The notes below the pieces were generated by a model. That model was not told the DNA's origin. It did not search any database and saw nothing but the letters and a program-made list of their open reading frames with translations. Positions 54,842-63,501 of a DNA stretch of 64,000 bases are shown one piece after another; within the stretch, counting starts at the first letter, position 1, and every line of letters begins with the position of its first letter. The translations under genes were made by a program, and so were the position numbers. Source of the stretch: Cellulomonas sp. ES6 (GTDB taxonomy: Bacteria > Actinomycetota > Actinomycetes > Actinomycetales > Cellulomonadaceae); the NCBI RefSeq assembly GCF_030053835.1, contig NZ_CP125655.1:1798001-1862000 (forward strand), given 5' to 3'.

Positions 54842-56287
54842 TCACGACGTCACCCGCCGCAGCGTCTCGACCAGGTCCGCCGCGACGAGCGCGGCGGGCA
54901 GCGCGAGCACGACGCCGAGCCCCTCGACGGCGTCGGCGAACCGCGACGCCACGACGGACCGCCAGCCGCGGCCGAGCGCGACGGAGACGCCCGCGACGAG
55001 CACCGCCAGCACCGCGCAGGCGACGGCCGCCAGGACGGCCGACCCGCCCATCCGGGCGCCGGCGAGCACGGCCAGCTCGAGCAGCACCAGGCCGGCGGCG
55101 GCGCGCGGCGCCCACCGGGCGACCGACCCTCGCGCGTTCCGGGGCTGCAGTCCGAGCACGGCGAGCAGCGCGGCCACCAGGGCCACCGCCGCCCAGCCGC
55201 GCAGCGCGCCGCGCGCGGGATCCGCGAGGGCGGCACCGACCACGACGGGCACCAGCAGCGGCGGGACGGCGCAGACGAGCAGCACGCCCGCGTCCGTGCG
55301 GCGCTCGGCGGCGCCGACGGTGAGGACGACCTGGCGCTCGTTGACCCGGCCGAGCGCCCGGGGACGGGGGCCGCGGACGGACGGTGCCGTGCGCGCGACG
55401 TGGGCGAGGTCGACGAGCTGCTCGTCCGGCACGGACAGCGCGAGCACGGGCAGCGCCCGCAGGGCGACCGGGACGACCCCGAGCAGGACGGCCGCCGCGA
55501 GCACGCCGGGCAGCCCGGCCAGCAGCACGCCGAGCACGACGACGGCCGGGACGCCCGCCCCGGCGAGGACGGCGGACGCCAGGTCCCGGCCCTCGCGCTG
55601 CGCCCGCGCGGCGACCCAGCGGACGGCGGCGCCGCCTGTGGCGCAGACCAGCCCGGCCGCGAGCGCGAGCCGGCGGTCCGCCGCCGACGTCGGGTCGACC
55701 CCTGCGACCCCCGCGGCGAACGCCAGCACGGGCACGGCGAGCGTCGCTGCCGAGCGCGACGCCACGGGCACGACCGCGAGCGCGACCGCCCCGGCGGCCA
55801 GGACCAGGGCGGCGACCAACGTGAGGGCGCCGCGCGGGGCGGGGTCCGCCATGACGACGGTCGCGAGGACGGCGGCCGAGGCCGCGGCAGCGGCGAGCAG
55901 CGCGGGTTGCGGGTCGGGACGCCGCGCGACCCAGCCGGCCCGCAGCCGGGCGGCGCGCCCGCGGGGCCGGGGGGCGGGCGCGACGACGTGGACCGCGGCA
56001 CCGTCGGGGACCTGGGCGGCGAGCGGCGTGCCGAGGTCGAGGGCCGCACCCGCGGAGTCGAGCACGAGCAGTCCGGGGACGAGCGGGACCTGCGCGGCGG
56101 CGAGGAGCTCCCCGAGCGTGCGGCCGGCGTCGAGGGCGACGTCGAGGCGGCGGCCTCCCAGGTGCACGGCGACGCGCGTCAGCGGCGTGCCGGGTGCCTG
56201 GACCGTCACGCGCGCTCCCTCCGCCGTCGGGCGCTCGGGACGGACGGCGGCGGCGGACCCGCCTGCCCCCGGGCGCAGCGCAGTCAT
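54842..56287 (-). CDS. Second EccD-like T7SS membrane protein (copy 2)
   Basis: 481 aa. A ubiquitin-like N-terminus (residues about 30-95: LTRVAVHLGGRRLDVALDAG, VPDGAAVHVVAP) followed by about ten to eleven hydrophobic helices; the C-terminal segment ASRFADAVEGLGVVLALPAALVAADL resembles EccD's final helix. Conserved cytosolic loop NERQVVLTVGAAERRTDAGVLL. It is more diverged than the EccD at 45188. Start uncertain: ATG 56287 or GTG 56209. It faces eccC divergently. Confidence 0.78.
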   Translation of the reverse strand: MTALRPGAGGSAAAVRPERPTAEGARVTVQAPGTPLTRVAVHLGGRRLDVALDAGRTLGELLAAAQVPLVPGLLVLDSAGAALDLGTPLAAQVPDGAAVHVVAPAPRPRGRAARLRAGWVARRPDPQPALLAAAAASAAVLATVVMADPAPRGALTLVAALVLAAGAVALAVVPVASRSAATLAVPVLAFAAGVAGVDPTSAADRRLALAAGLVCATGGAAVRWVAARAQREGRDLASAVLAGAGVPAVVVLGVLLAGLPGVLAAAVLLGVVPVALRALPVLALSVPDEQLVDLAHVARTAPSVRGPRPRALGRVNERQVVLTVGAAERRTDAGVLLVCAVPPLLVPVVVGAALADPARGALRGWAAVALVAALLAVLGLQPRNARGSVARWAPRAAAGLVLLELAVLAGARMGGSAVLAAVACAVLAVLVAGVSVALGRGWRSVVASRFADAVEGLGVVLALPAALVAADLVETLRRVTS

Positions 56288-56397
56288 GCTATGCGGTCGG
56301 GCCGCGTCGGCACGTCGGTCCTCGTCCGGCCGCGGTCGTGGTCCCCAGGTTCGCCCGGACGGAGGAGCCACGAGCCGCCCGCGCGCGCCCGCCCGGG

Positions 56398-56403
56398 TAG
56401 GTT
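56398..56403 (+). promoter_or_regulatory. -10 box of eccC
   Basis: TAGGTT about 65 nt before the eccC ATG, in the 180-bp divergent region; suggests a transcript with a short untranslated leader. Confidence 0.4.
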
Positions 56404-56467
56404 GACCGCACGAGAACGTCGGGGGGCGTGCGGCTCCCCGCCCGGCAGGAGGGACCGAGCGCCGACG

Positions 56468-59400
56468 ATGTCGATCGCGCCGCAGCAGGGGACGCGCCTG
56501 GAGCCGCCCGCCGTCCCCAGCGGGCAGGTCGTCCTGCAGCCGCCCCCGGAGATCCAGCCGTCCGACGGCGTCAGCGGCCTGCTGGCGAACGCGATCCCCA
56601 TGCTCGGGTCGGTCGGCTCGATCGTCCTCGTCGCGATGAACCAGCCCGGCCCCCGCGGCTACATCGCGGCTGGCATGTTCCTGCTCGCGTCCCTCGGGTT
56701 CGTCGGGGTGAACGGCTGGCGCCAGCGCTCGCAGCACCAGGCCCAGGTGGTCGGGGCGCGGCGGGAGTACCTGGCGTACCTGGCGGACCTGCGGTCGTCC
56801 GTCCGCCAGGCCGCGAGCGCCCAGCGTCGCGCCGCCGAGTGGACGTCGCCCGACCCCCGCGCGCTGCCCGCCGTCGCGGAGGAGCGCACCCGCGTGTGGG
56901 AGCGGCGCCCGCAGCACGACGACTTCCTGCACGCGCGCGTCGGTGTCGGCGCCCAGCCGCTGTGCCTGGACCTGGAGGCGCCGCAGACGCCGCCGCTCGC
57001 CCAGCTCGACCCGGTCGCCGCGTCGGCCGCGCACCGGTTCCTCGTGACGCACCGCGTGCAGCAAGGCGTGCCGCTGGCGTTCGACGTGCGCTCCGTGGCG
57101 CGCATCGAGGTCACGGGAGCGGCCTCCGAGTCGCGCGCCCTGGCCCGCGCGCTCGTGGCCCAGCTCGCGACGTTCCACGCCCCGGAGGACCTGCAGGTCG
57201 CGGTGATCGCGGACGACGCGGCTCTCCCCGAGTGGGACTGGGTCAAGTGGCTGCCGCACGCCCACTCGACGCGCTCCCGGGACGCGGTGGGCGCTGCCCG
57301 CCTCATCGGCACGACCCTCGCGGACGTCGAGTCGCTGCTGCCCGAGGACCTCGTGGACCGGCCGCGGTTCGGGTACGCCGCGGAGGCGCCGCTGCCCCAC
57401 GTCCTCGTGGTGGTCGACGGCGGGCAGGTGCCGGTCGGCAACGCGATCCTCACGACGGACGGCGTGCTCGGCGTGACGGTGCTGGAGCTCCCGGAGCGCT
57501 GGGACGAGCTCGACGACGCGACGACGCTGCGGCTCAACGTCGGCGCCGCCGTGGCGACCCCGGAGGCCACGCGCGCGCCGGTCGACGTGCTGCGGCTCGG
57601 CAACGCGCCCGTGCGGGTGGACGGCGACCAGATGTCCGTCCCGGACGCCGAGGCCACCGCGCGCCGGCTGCTCCCGCTGCACGTCGAGTCCGGCCCGGAG
57701 CGCTCCGACGAGGAGGTCTCCTCCGAGCTCGTGGACCTGCTGGGCGTCGGCGACGTGCGGGACCTGGACCTGTCGGTGGCGTGGCGGCCGCGGCTGCCCC
57801 GGGACCGGCTGCGCGTGCCCATCGGCGTGACACCGCAGGGCCAGCCCGTCGCCCTCGACATCAAGGAGTCCGCGCAGCAGGGCATGGGGCCGCACGGCCT
57901 CATCATCGGCGCGACGGGATCCGGCAAGTCCGAGGTGCTGCGCACGCTCGTGCTCGCGCTCGCGCTCACGCACTCGTCGGAGGACCTCAACTTCGTCCTC
58001 GTCGACTTCAAGGGTGGTGCGACGTTCGCGGGCATGGCGGACATGCCGCACGTGTCGGCGATCATCACGAACCTGGGCGAGGAGCTCACGCTCGTCGACC
58101 GCATGCAGGACGCCCTGCAGGGCGAGATGGTGCGCCGCCAGGAGCTGCTGCGCGCCGCGGGCAACTTCGCGAACGTCGCGGACTACGAGAAGGCGCGGCG
58201 GGGCGGCCGCACCGACCTGGCGCCGCTGCCCGCGCTGCTCATCGTGTGCGACGAGTTCTCCGAGCTGCTGTCGGCCAAGCCGGAGTTCGTCGACCTGTTC
58301 GTGACGATCGGCCGGCTCGGCCGTTCCCTGCAGATGCACCTGCTGCTGTCCTCGCAGCGCCTGGAGGAGGGCCGGCTGCGCGGGCTGGAGTCGCACCTGT
58401 CGTACCGCATCGGCCTGCGGACGTTCTCGGCCGCGGAGTCGCGCACGGTGCTCGGCGTCCCGGACGCCTACACGCTGCCGCCCGTCCCGGGCACCGGGTA
58501 CCTCAAGCCCGACACCACGACGATGATCCAGTTCCGCGCGGCCTACGTCTCCGGGCCCCCGAGGACCCGGCGCACCGGCGGCGGGGGCGGTGCCGTCACC
58601 GGCACCGGTCGCGGGCGGCTCGAGTCGTTCACCGCCGCGCCCGTCCTCGGCGGGGTGGAGGAGCTGCCGGCCACCACGGAGGTGCTGCCGAGCGAGCCGG
58701 AGGAGACCCGCGCGACGTTCGACATCGCGGTGCAGCGCATGAAGGGCCAGGGCCCGCCCGCGCACCAGGTGTGGCTGCCGCCGCTGGTCGTGCCGCGGAC
58801 GCTCGACGAGCTCATGCCGGACCTGACGGCCGACCCGCGCCTCGGCCTGGTCTCCCCCGGCTGGCGGGCCGCCGGGACGCTGACCGTCCCGCTCGGCACC
58901 GTGGACCGCCCGCTGGAGCAGCGGCGCGAGAACCTCACCGTGTCGCTCGGCGGCGCGGCGGGTCACATGGCGGTCGTCGGCGCACCGCGCACCGGCAAGA
59001 GCACCGTGCTGCGGTCCGTCGTCACGTCGCTCGCGCTGACGCGCACCCCGCTGGAGGTGCAGTTCTACGTGCTCGACTTCGGCGGCGGCACCTTCGCCCC
59101 GCTGGCGTCGCTGGCGCACGTCGCCGGCGTCGCCTCGCGCGCCGAGCCGGACGTCGTGCGCCGCGTCGTCTCCGAGGTCGAGTCGATCGTCGACGAGCGC
59201 GAGCGGTACTTCCGGCAGCACGCCATCGACTCCATCGAGACGTACCGGACGCGGCGCGAGCAGGGCACCGCCGACGACGGCTACGGCGACGTGTTCCTCC
59301 TCGTCGACGGGTGGTCGACGGTCCGCACGGAGTTCGACGAGCTCGAGGCCCGGATCCAGGCGCTCGCCGGCCGCGGCCTCACGTTCGGGGTGCACCTGGT

Positions 59401-60445
59401 CGCGACCGCGGCCCGCTGGATGGACTTCCGGACCCAGGTGAAGGACCTGTTCGGCACCCGGCTGGAGCTGCGGCTCGGCGACCCCATGGACTCCGAGATC
59501 GACCGCAAGGTCGCCGTCAACGTCCCGAAGGAGCGTCCCGGCCGCGGGCTCGCGGTGTCCAAGCACCACGTGCTGACGGCGCTGCCGCGCATCGACGGCG
59601 ACGCCTCCCCCGACACCCTCGGCGCCGGCGTCACGCACCTCGTGGACGCGGTGAACGCGGCCTGGCAGGGGCCGGCGGCTCCGAAGCTGCGGCTGCTGCC
59701 CGAGCAGGTCACGCTCGCGCAGGTCCACGCCGACCCCCGCGCCGACGCCGGTCGCCTGCTGCTCGGCATCGACGAGGCGGCGCTGGCCCCCGTGGGCGTC
59801 GACGTCCGCGAGGAGCCGCACCTGTACGCGTTCGGCGACGGCGGCTCCGGCAAGTCCGCGCTGCTGCGGGCCGTCGCCCAGGAGATCCGCCGGCTGCACA
59901 CGCCGCAGCAGGCGCAGATCTTCGCCGTCGACTTCCGCCGGTCGCTGCTCGGCGAGATCCCCGACGAGTACCTCGCGGGCTACTTCACGACGCAGGAGCA
60001 GGCCGCCGGGGAGGTCCAGGGCATCGCCGACTACCTGCGCGGGCGGCTCCCCGGGCCGGACGTCACGCCCGAGCAGCTCCGGAACCGCTCGTGGTGGTCG
60101 GGCGCCGAGGTGTACGTCCTGGTCGACGACTACGACCTGGTCGCCACCACGACGGGCAACCCGCTCGCCCCGCTCGTGCCCCTGCTGGCCCAGGCCGGCG
60201 ACGTGGGCCTGCACCTGGTGCTCGCCCGCCGCTCCGGCGGTGCCGGCCGAGCCCTGTACGAGCCCGTGCTGCAGGCGCTGCGCGACCTCGCCGCGCCCGG
60301 CATCGTGCTGTCCGGCAGCCCGGACGAGGGCGCGCTGGTCGGCGGGGCGAAGCCCGTGCCGGGCGTGCCCGGGCGCGCGCAGCTCGTCACCCGCGACGAG
60401 GGCCGCCAGGTCGTGCAGCTCGCCTGGACGCCGCCGACGCTCTGA
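56468..60445 (+). CDS. eccC: Type VII secretion ATPase EccC (fused EccCa-EccCb)
   Basis: 1325 aa FtsK/SpoIIIE-type motor that recognises YxxxD substrates and drives export. Two N-terminal membrane helices (about residues 42-85), then three ATPase modules with Walker A at G481-ATGSGK-S488, G838-APRTGK-S845 and G1123-DGGSGK-S1130; the first has LVDFKGGATF and DEFSELLS (Walker B), the canonical active motor. The third shows VDDYDLV. EccCa and EccCb are separate in mycobacterial ESX-1 but fused here. Start ATG 56468. Confidence 0.95.
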   Translation: MSIAPQQGTRLEPPAVPSGQVVLQPPPEIQPSDGVSGLLANAIPMLGSVGSIVLVAMNQPGPRGYIAAGMFLLASLGFVGVNGWRQRSQHQAQVVGARREYLAYLADLRSSVRQAASAQRRAAEWTSPDPRALPAVAEERTRVWERRPQHDDFLHARVGVGAQPLCLDLEAPQTPPLAQLDPVAASAAHRFLVTHRVQQGVPLAFDVRSVARIEVTGAASESRALARALVAQLATFHAPEDLQVAVIADDAALPEWDWVKWLPHAHSTRSRDAVGAARLIGTTLADVESLLPEDLVDRPRFGYAAEAPLPHVLVVVDGGQVPVGNAILTTDGVLGVTVLELPERWDELDDATTLRLNVGAAVATPEATRAPVDVLRLGNAPVRVDGDQMSVPDAEATARRLLPLHVESGPERSDEEVSSELVDLLGVGDVRDLDLSVAWRPRLPRDRLRVPIGVTPQGQPVALDIKESAQQGMGPHGLIIGATGSGKSEVLRTLVLALALTHSSEDLNFVLVDFKGGATFAGMADMPHVSAIITNLGEELTLVDRMQDALQGEMVRRQELLRAAGNFANVADYEKARRGGRTDLAPLPALLIVCDEFSELLSAKPEFVDLFVTIGRLGRSLQMHLLLSSQRLEEGRLRGLESHLSYRIGLRTFSAAESRTVLGVPDAYTLPPVPGTGYLKPDTTTMIQFRAAYVSGPPRTRRTGGGGGAVTGTGRGRLESFTAAPVLGGVEELPATTEVLPSEPEETRATFDIAVQRMKGQGPPAHQVWLPPLVVPRTLDELMPDLTADPRLGLVSPGWRAAGTLTVPLGTVDRPLEQRRENLTVSLGGAAGHMAVVGAPRTGKSTVLRSVVTSLALTRTPLEVQFYVLDFGGGTFAPLASLAHVAGVASRAEPDVVRRVVSEVESIVDERERYFRQHAIDSIETYRTRREQGTADDGYGDVFLLVDGWSTVRTEFDELEARIQALAGRGLTFGVHLVATAARWMDFRTQVKDLFGTRLELRLGDPMDSEIDRKVAVNVPKERPGRGLAVSKHHVLTALPRIDGDASPDTLGAGVTHLVDAVNAAWQGPAAPKLRLLPEQVTLAQVHADPRADAGRLLLGIDEAALAPVGVDVREEPHLYAFGDGGSGKSALLRAVAQEIRRLHTPQQAQIFAVDFRRSLLGEIPDEYLAGYFTTQEQAAGEVQGIADYLRGRLPGPDVTPEQLRNRSWWSGAEVYVLVDDYDLVATTTGNPLAPLVPLLAQAGDVGLHLVLARRSGGAGRALYEPVLQALRDLAAPGIVLSGSPDEGALVGGAKPVPGVPGRAQLVTRDEGRQVVQLAWTPPTL

Positions 60446-60655
60446 GGCCGCCGGGGCGTCGGGCTCGGCCGTGCACCGGCGCACGACGAGCCCGTGACCC
60501 GGCAGGCACCGGGCCCGACGGGCACGCGTCCGGGCGCACGCCAGGCGCACCGGGCACTCCCCCGGGTGCGACGGGCACGCGTCCGGCCGGAACCGGCGCG
60601 CCGGGTCACGGGCCCCGAGACACAGGGCCGGCGCGGCGCGGGACCCGTGGTCTCG
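60446..60655. other. Convergent intergenic region with 18-bp direct repeat
   Basis: 210 bp between eccC and the second FHA gene. CGACGGGCACGCGTCCGG occurs at 60516-60533 and 60569-60586. An imperfect hairpin (about 60616-60655) is a weak terminator candidate. No gene seen. Confidence 0.5.
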
Positions 60656-62347
60656 TCAGGCGGCCTCGACGGCGACGCGCAGGTTGCCCAGCACCAGCGT
60701 CCACCCGGCCCCGACCAGGGCTGGTCGGCCCGGCGGGAGCGACCACCGGCCGCCGTCCGGGTCGACCAGCACGGTGCCGTTGGTCGAGCCGCGGTCGAGG
60801 ACCTCGAGCCCGTCCTCTGCGGGGTGGACCTCCAGGTGGGTCTGCGACACGGACTGGCCGGGATCCGCGACGGTCACCCGCTCCCACGTGGCGTCCGGCG
60901 CCACAGGCCGGCGGCCGACGACCGCTCGCCGGCTCACGACCACCCGCTCGGCGGGGCCGAGCACCAGGGCGAACGCCTCGGGCGCCGGACCTGCGTCCTC
61001 CCCACCGCGCCGGACGAGCCGGGTGTGCTCCAGGTCGCCCAGCTCGGGCACCGTGGGGATGGTCGCCTCGGGCACGCCGTCTCCCGGCGCCGCGTCGGGC
61101 AGCTGCTCCAGCGGGCCCGGTGAGGCGGGCATCTCGGCCCGGGGCCCGCTGCGCGCCGGGCCAGCCGACCCCGGCGACGGCGGTTGCGACCGGGGGCCCG
61201 GCGGCGCGGCAGGCGTCTCGCCGGGAGGCTCCGACGGGAACGCGGCAGAAGCGAGCGGGTCGGCAGGAGCGAGCCCGCCCGCGGGCGGGATGTCCGGCAC
61301 CGCCGGACGCGTCACGCTCGGAGGCTCCGACGGGAACGCGGCAGGAACGAGCGGGTCGGCAGGAGCGAGCCCGCCCGCGGGCGGGATGTCCGGCACCGCC
61401 CGAGCCGTCACGCTCGGAGGCTCCGACGGGAACGCAGCACCAGGCGTCGGAGACGCGGGCGGCAGCGAGCCGGGCAGCGGTGTGGCCGGGGTGGGAGCGG
61501 CCGCAGCGGTCGGAGCAGGAGCCGCAGCAGCCGCAGGAGCCACGGGCGCAGACGCCGCAGGAGCCACGGACGAGGGAGCCCCCGCAACCGCGGGTGGGGA
61601 CGCCGGCGACGGTGGCGAGCCCACCGCCTCCGCCCCGGGCGCCGCCGACGCCGACGCCGACGCCGAACGCTCCCCCGCCCGACCCTGCGCCCGCGCGCGG
61701 AGCACCATCGTCCCCGCGGCCTTGTCGTGCCAGCCGCGTTGCGCGGGGCCCTCGTCCCAGGCTCCGGAGCCCGCGACCACGTAGAGCCCGATCCCGCCGA
61801 GCAGCACGCCGGCGGCCTGGACGACCGACCGCACGAGGACCGCCCACAGTCCCGCGGGCCGGCCGGTCCGGACGGAGACCGTGCGGGTGCCGAGCAGCGC
61901 GCCGCCGAGGGTCCGGCCCGCGAACGCCTCGGCGAACCACTGGGCCGCCCCGAGGACGAGCAGCACGAGCGCGGGGACGAGCAGCGACCCGGTGTCCCCG
62001 TCGCGGAGCGTCGGCAGCACCGCCAGCGTGGCGAGCCCGCCCGCGGCGAACGTCACCACCTGGTCGGCGAGGAGCGCCACGAGGCGCCGCCAGACCGGCG
62101 CGGCCAGCTCGTCGAGGTCGGCGTCCTCGGCCCACGCGCGCGCCACCACCGTGCCGGCCGCGGGCGACCCGTGCCACGCCGGGACCGGGGGCGCCACCGG
62201 GGCCGAGGACGCCCCTTCGGCGACGGGCGCAGGTGCGCCACCCGCCGGCGCGGCCGTGCGCGCCCCGCAGGCGCCGCAGAACGCCGCCCCCGGCTCGAGC
62301 GCCGCCCCGCACACGGCGCATCGCGCACCGGCGTGGTCCGTGGTCAT
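60656..62347 (-). CDS. Zinc-ribbon/RDD/FHA protein of T7SS locus (copy 2)
   Basis: 563 aa, same architecture as the protein at 53218: zinc ribbon CAVCGAALEPGAAFCGACG, RDD membrane domain (RLVALLADQVVTFAAGGL ... RGWHDKAAGTMVLRA), a roughly 270-residue Pro/Ala/Ser linker containing two 32-residue repeats (with AAFPSEPPS and VPDIPPAGGLAPADPL), and a C-terminal FHA domain (VVGRRPVAP, SQTHLEVH, GSTNGT). Start ATG 62347. It is convergent with eccC. A pair of such proteins flanking EccD2/EccC suggests paired phospho-dependent adaptors. Confidence 0.87.
   Translation of the reverse strand: MTTDHAGARCAVCGAALEPGAAFCGACGARTAAPAGGAPAPVAEGASSAPVAPPVPAWHGSPAAGTVVARAWAEDADLDELAAPVWRRLVALLADQVVTFAAGGLATLAVLPTLRDGDTGSLLVPALVLLVLGAAQWFAEAFAGRTLGGALLGTRTVSVRTGRPAGLWAVLVRSVVQAAGVLLGGIGLYVVAGSGAWDEGPAQRGWHDKAAGTMVLRARAQGRAGERSASASASAAPGAEAVGSPPSPASPPAVAGAPSSVAPAASAPVAPAAAAAPAPTAAAAPTPATPLPGSLPPASPTPGAAFPSEPPSVTARAVPDIPPAGGLAPADPLVPAAFPSEPPSVTRPAVPDIPPAGGLAPADPLASAAFPSEPPGETPAAPPGPRSQPPSPGSAGPARSGPRAEMPASPGPLEQLPDAAPGDGVPEATIPTVPELGDLEHTRLVRRGGEDAGPAPEAFALVLGPAERVVVSRRAVVGRRPVAPDATWERVTVADPGQSVSQTHLEVHPAEDGLEVLDRGSTNGTVLVDPDGGRWSLPPGRPALVGAGWTLVLGNLRVAVEAA
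61224..61437 (-). repeat. 96-bp tandem repeat in the FHA protein linker
   Basis: Copies at 61224-61319 and 61320-61415 plus the first 20 or so bases of a third at 61416, exactly 96 bp apart, so each adds 32 residues in frame. Copies are nearly identical, which suggests recent duplication. Confidence 0.9.
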
Positions 62348-62405
62348 GCCTCCCCCTGCTCGCGCCCGGCCCGCGGCGGCTGTACGCGGACCGTCCGGCG
62401 CCCGG

Positions 62406-63410
62406 TCAGGACGCCCGGTCCACCAGGGCGTCGGCGAACGAGACGAACGAGTCCTTGACGGGCCCGTCGGGCAGCGGCGCGAGGACGGCCACGGCCTCCT
62501 CGACGAGCGCGGACGCCCGGCGGCGGGTCTCCGCGACGACGTCGTGCGCCCGCAGGGCGGCGACGGTCTCGGCGAGCACGGCGTCGTCCGACAGGTCGCC
62601 GTCGAGCCGGGCGACGAGCGCGACGTCGGCCGGGTCGCCCCCGGCGGCCGCGCGCTCGCGGAGCAGCAGCACCGGCATGGTCGGCACCTGCTCGCGCAGG
62701 TCGGTGCCGGGCGTCTTGCCGGACACGGCACCCTCGGAGGTGAGGTCCAGCACGTCGTCGGCGAGCTGGAACGCCACGCCGATGCGCTCGCCGAACGCCG
62801 CGACGGTCTCGACGACCTCCGGGCTGCAGCCGCCGTACATGGCGCCGAGCCGCGCGGACGTCGCGATGAGCGAGGCGGTCTTGTCGGCCAGCACCTGCAG
62901 GTAGTGCTGGACGGGGTCGCCGTGCTCCCCCGGGCCCATCGACTCGTGGAGCTGCCCGAGGCAGAGCCGCTCGAACGTGCCGGCCTGGATGAGCACCGCC
63001 TCGGGGCCGAGGTGCGCGACGGTGGTGGACGCGCGCGCGAACAGCAGGTCCCCGACGAGGATCGCGACGGAGTTGCCCCAGACCTCGTGCGCGGCGGGCG
63101 CGCCCCGGCGCAGCGGCGCGGAGTCCATGACGTCGTCGTGGTACAGCGACGCGAGGTGCGTGAGCTCGACGACGACCGCCGCCTGGAGCACCTCGTCGCG
63201 GGCGCCGTCCCCGAGCTCGGCGGCCAGCAGGGTCAGCAGCGGTCGCAGGCGCTTGCCGCCGGCGTTCGCGAGGTGGTGCGCGGCGTCGTCGACGAGCGGG
63301 TCGGCGTACGCGACGGCGGAGCGCAGGCGCTCCTCGACCAGGTCGAGGCGTCCCGCGATGCGCTCGGCGAGCGCGGCGTCGGCGAGCGGCAGGGTGGTCG
63401 GGGATGTCAC
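62406..63410 (-). CDS. Polyprenyl diphosphate synthase
   Basis: 334 aa. Condenses isopentenyl diphosphate into a long-chain prenyl diphosphate, probably for the menaquinone side chain given its position after nuoN. Asp-rich motifs: DDVMD in SLYHDDVMDSAPLRRG and DDVLD in FQLADDVLDLTSE; GGKRLRPLLTLLAAE is the IPP-binding segment. GTG 63410 is preceded by a leaderless -10 box. No length or motif anomaly. Confidence 0.93.
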   Translation of the reverse strand: MTSPTTLPLADAALAERIAGRLDLVEERLRSAVAYADPLVDDAAHHLANAGGKRLRPLLTLLAAELGDGARDEVLQAAVVVELTHLASLYHDDVMDSAPLRRGAPAAHEVWGNSVAILVGDLLFARASTTVAHLGPEAVLIQAGTFERLCLGQLHESMGPGEHGDPVQHYLQVLADKTASLIATSARLGAMYGGCSPEVVETVAAFGERIGVAFQLADDVLDLTSEGAVSGKTPGTDLREQVPTMPVLLLRERAAAGGDPADVALVARLDGDLSDDAVLAETVAALRAHDVVAETRRRASALVEEAVAVLAPLPDGPVKDSFVSFADALVDRAS

Positions 63411-63416
63411 GGGACG

Positions 63417-63422
63417 AACCTA
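63417..63422 (-). promoter_or_regulatory. -10 box of polyprenyl synthase
   Basis: TAGGTT on the minus strand, 6 nt before the GTG at 63410; leaderless layout. Confidence 0.5.
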
Positions 63423-63452
63423 TCTGGCCGCGCGGGCCCGGGCAGAACCGAC

Positions 63453-63496
63453 GCGGCCGCCCGGCCCGGCGCGCAGGCACCGGACCGGGCGGCCGC
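63453..63496 (-). terminator. Hairpin terminator after nuoN
   Basis: GCGGCCGCCCGG and CCGGGCGGCCGC (with a few further paired bases inside) fold 5 bp beyond the nuoN stop, ending the nuo operon. Confidence 0.7.
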
Positions 63497-63501
63497 GGAG
63501 G

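Noticed and set aside
54842..60550. A 1902-codon minus-strand frame
   Set aside because: Only the part from 56287 down to 54842 is a plausible protein (EccD-like). The upstream part lies antisense to eccC and has no motifs.
42558..62347. Prophage or genomic island with integrase
   Set aside because: No integrase, phage structural gene, tRNA target or flanking repeats were found around the T7SS locus.
56428..62904. A long plus-strand frame crossing eccC and the second FHA gene
   Set aside because: It is out of frame with eccC, which has three clear Walker motifs, and is antisense to the FHA and polyprenyl synthase genes.
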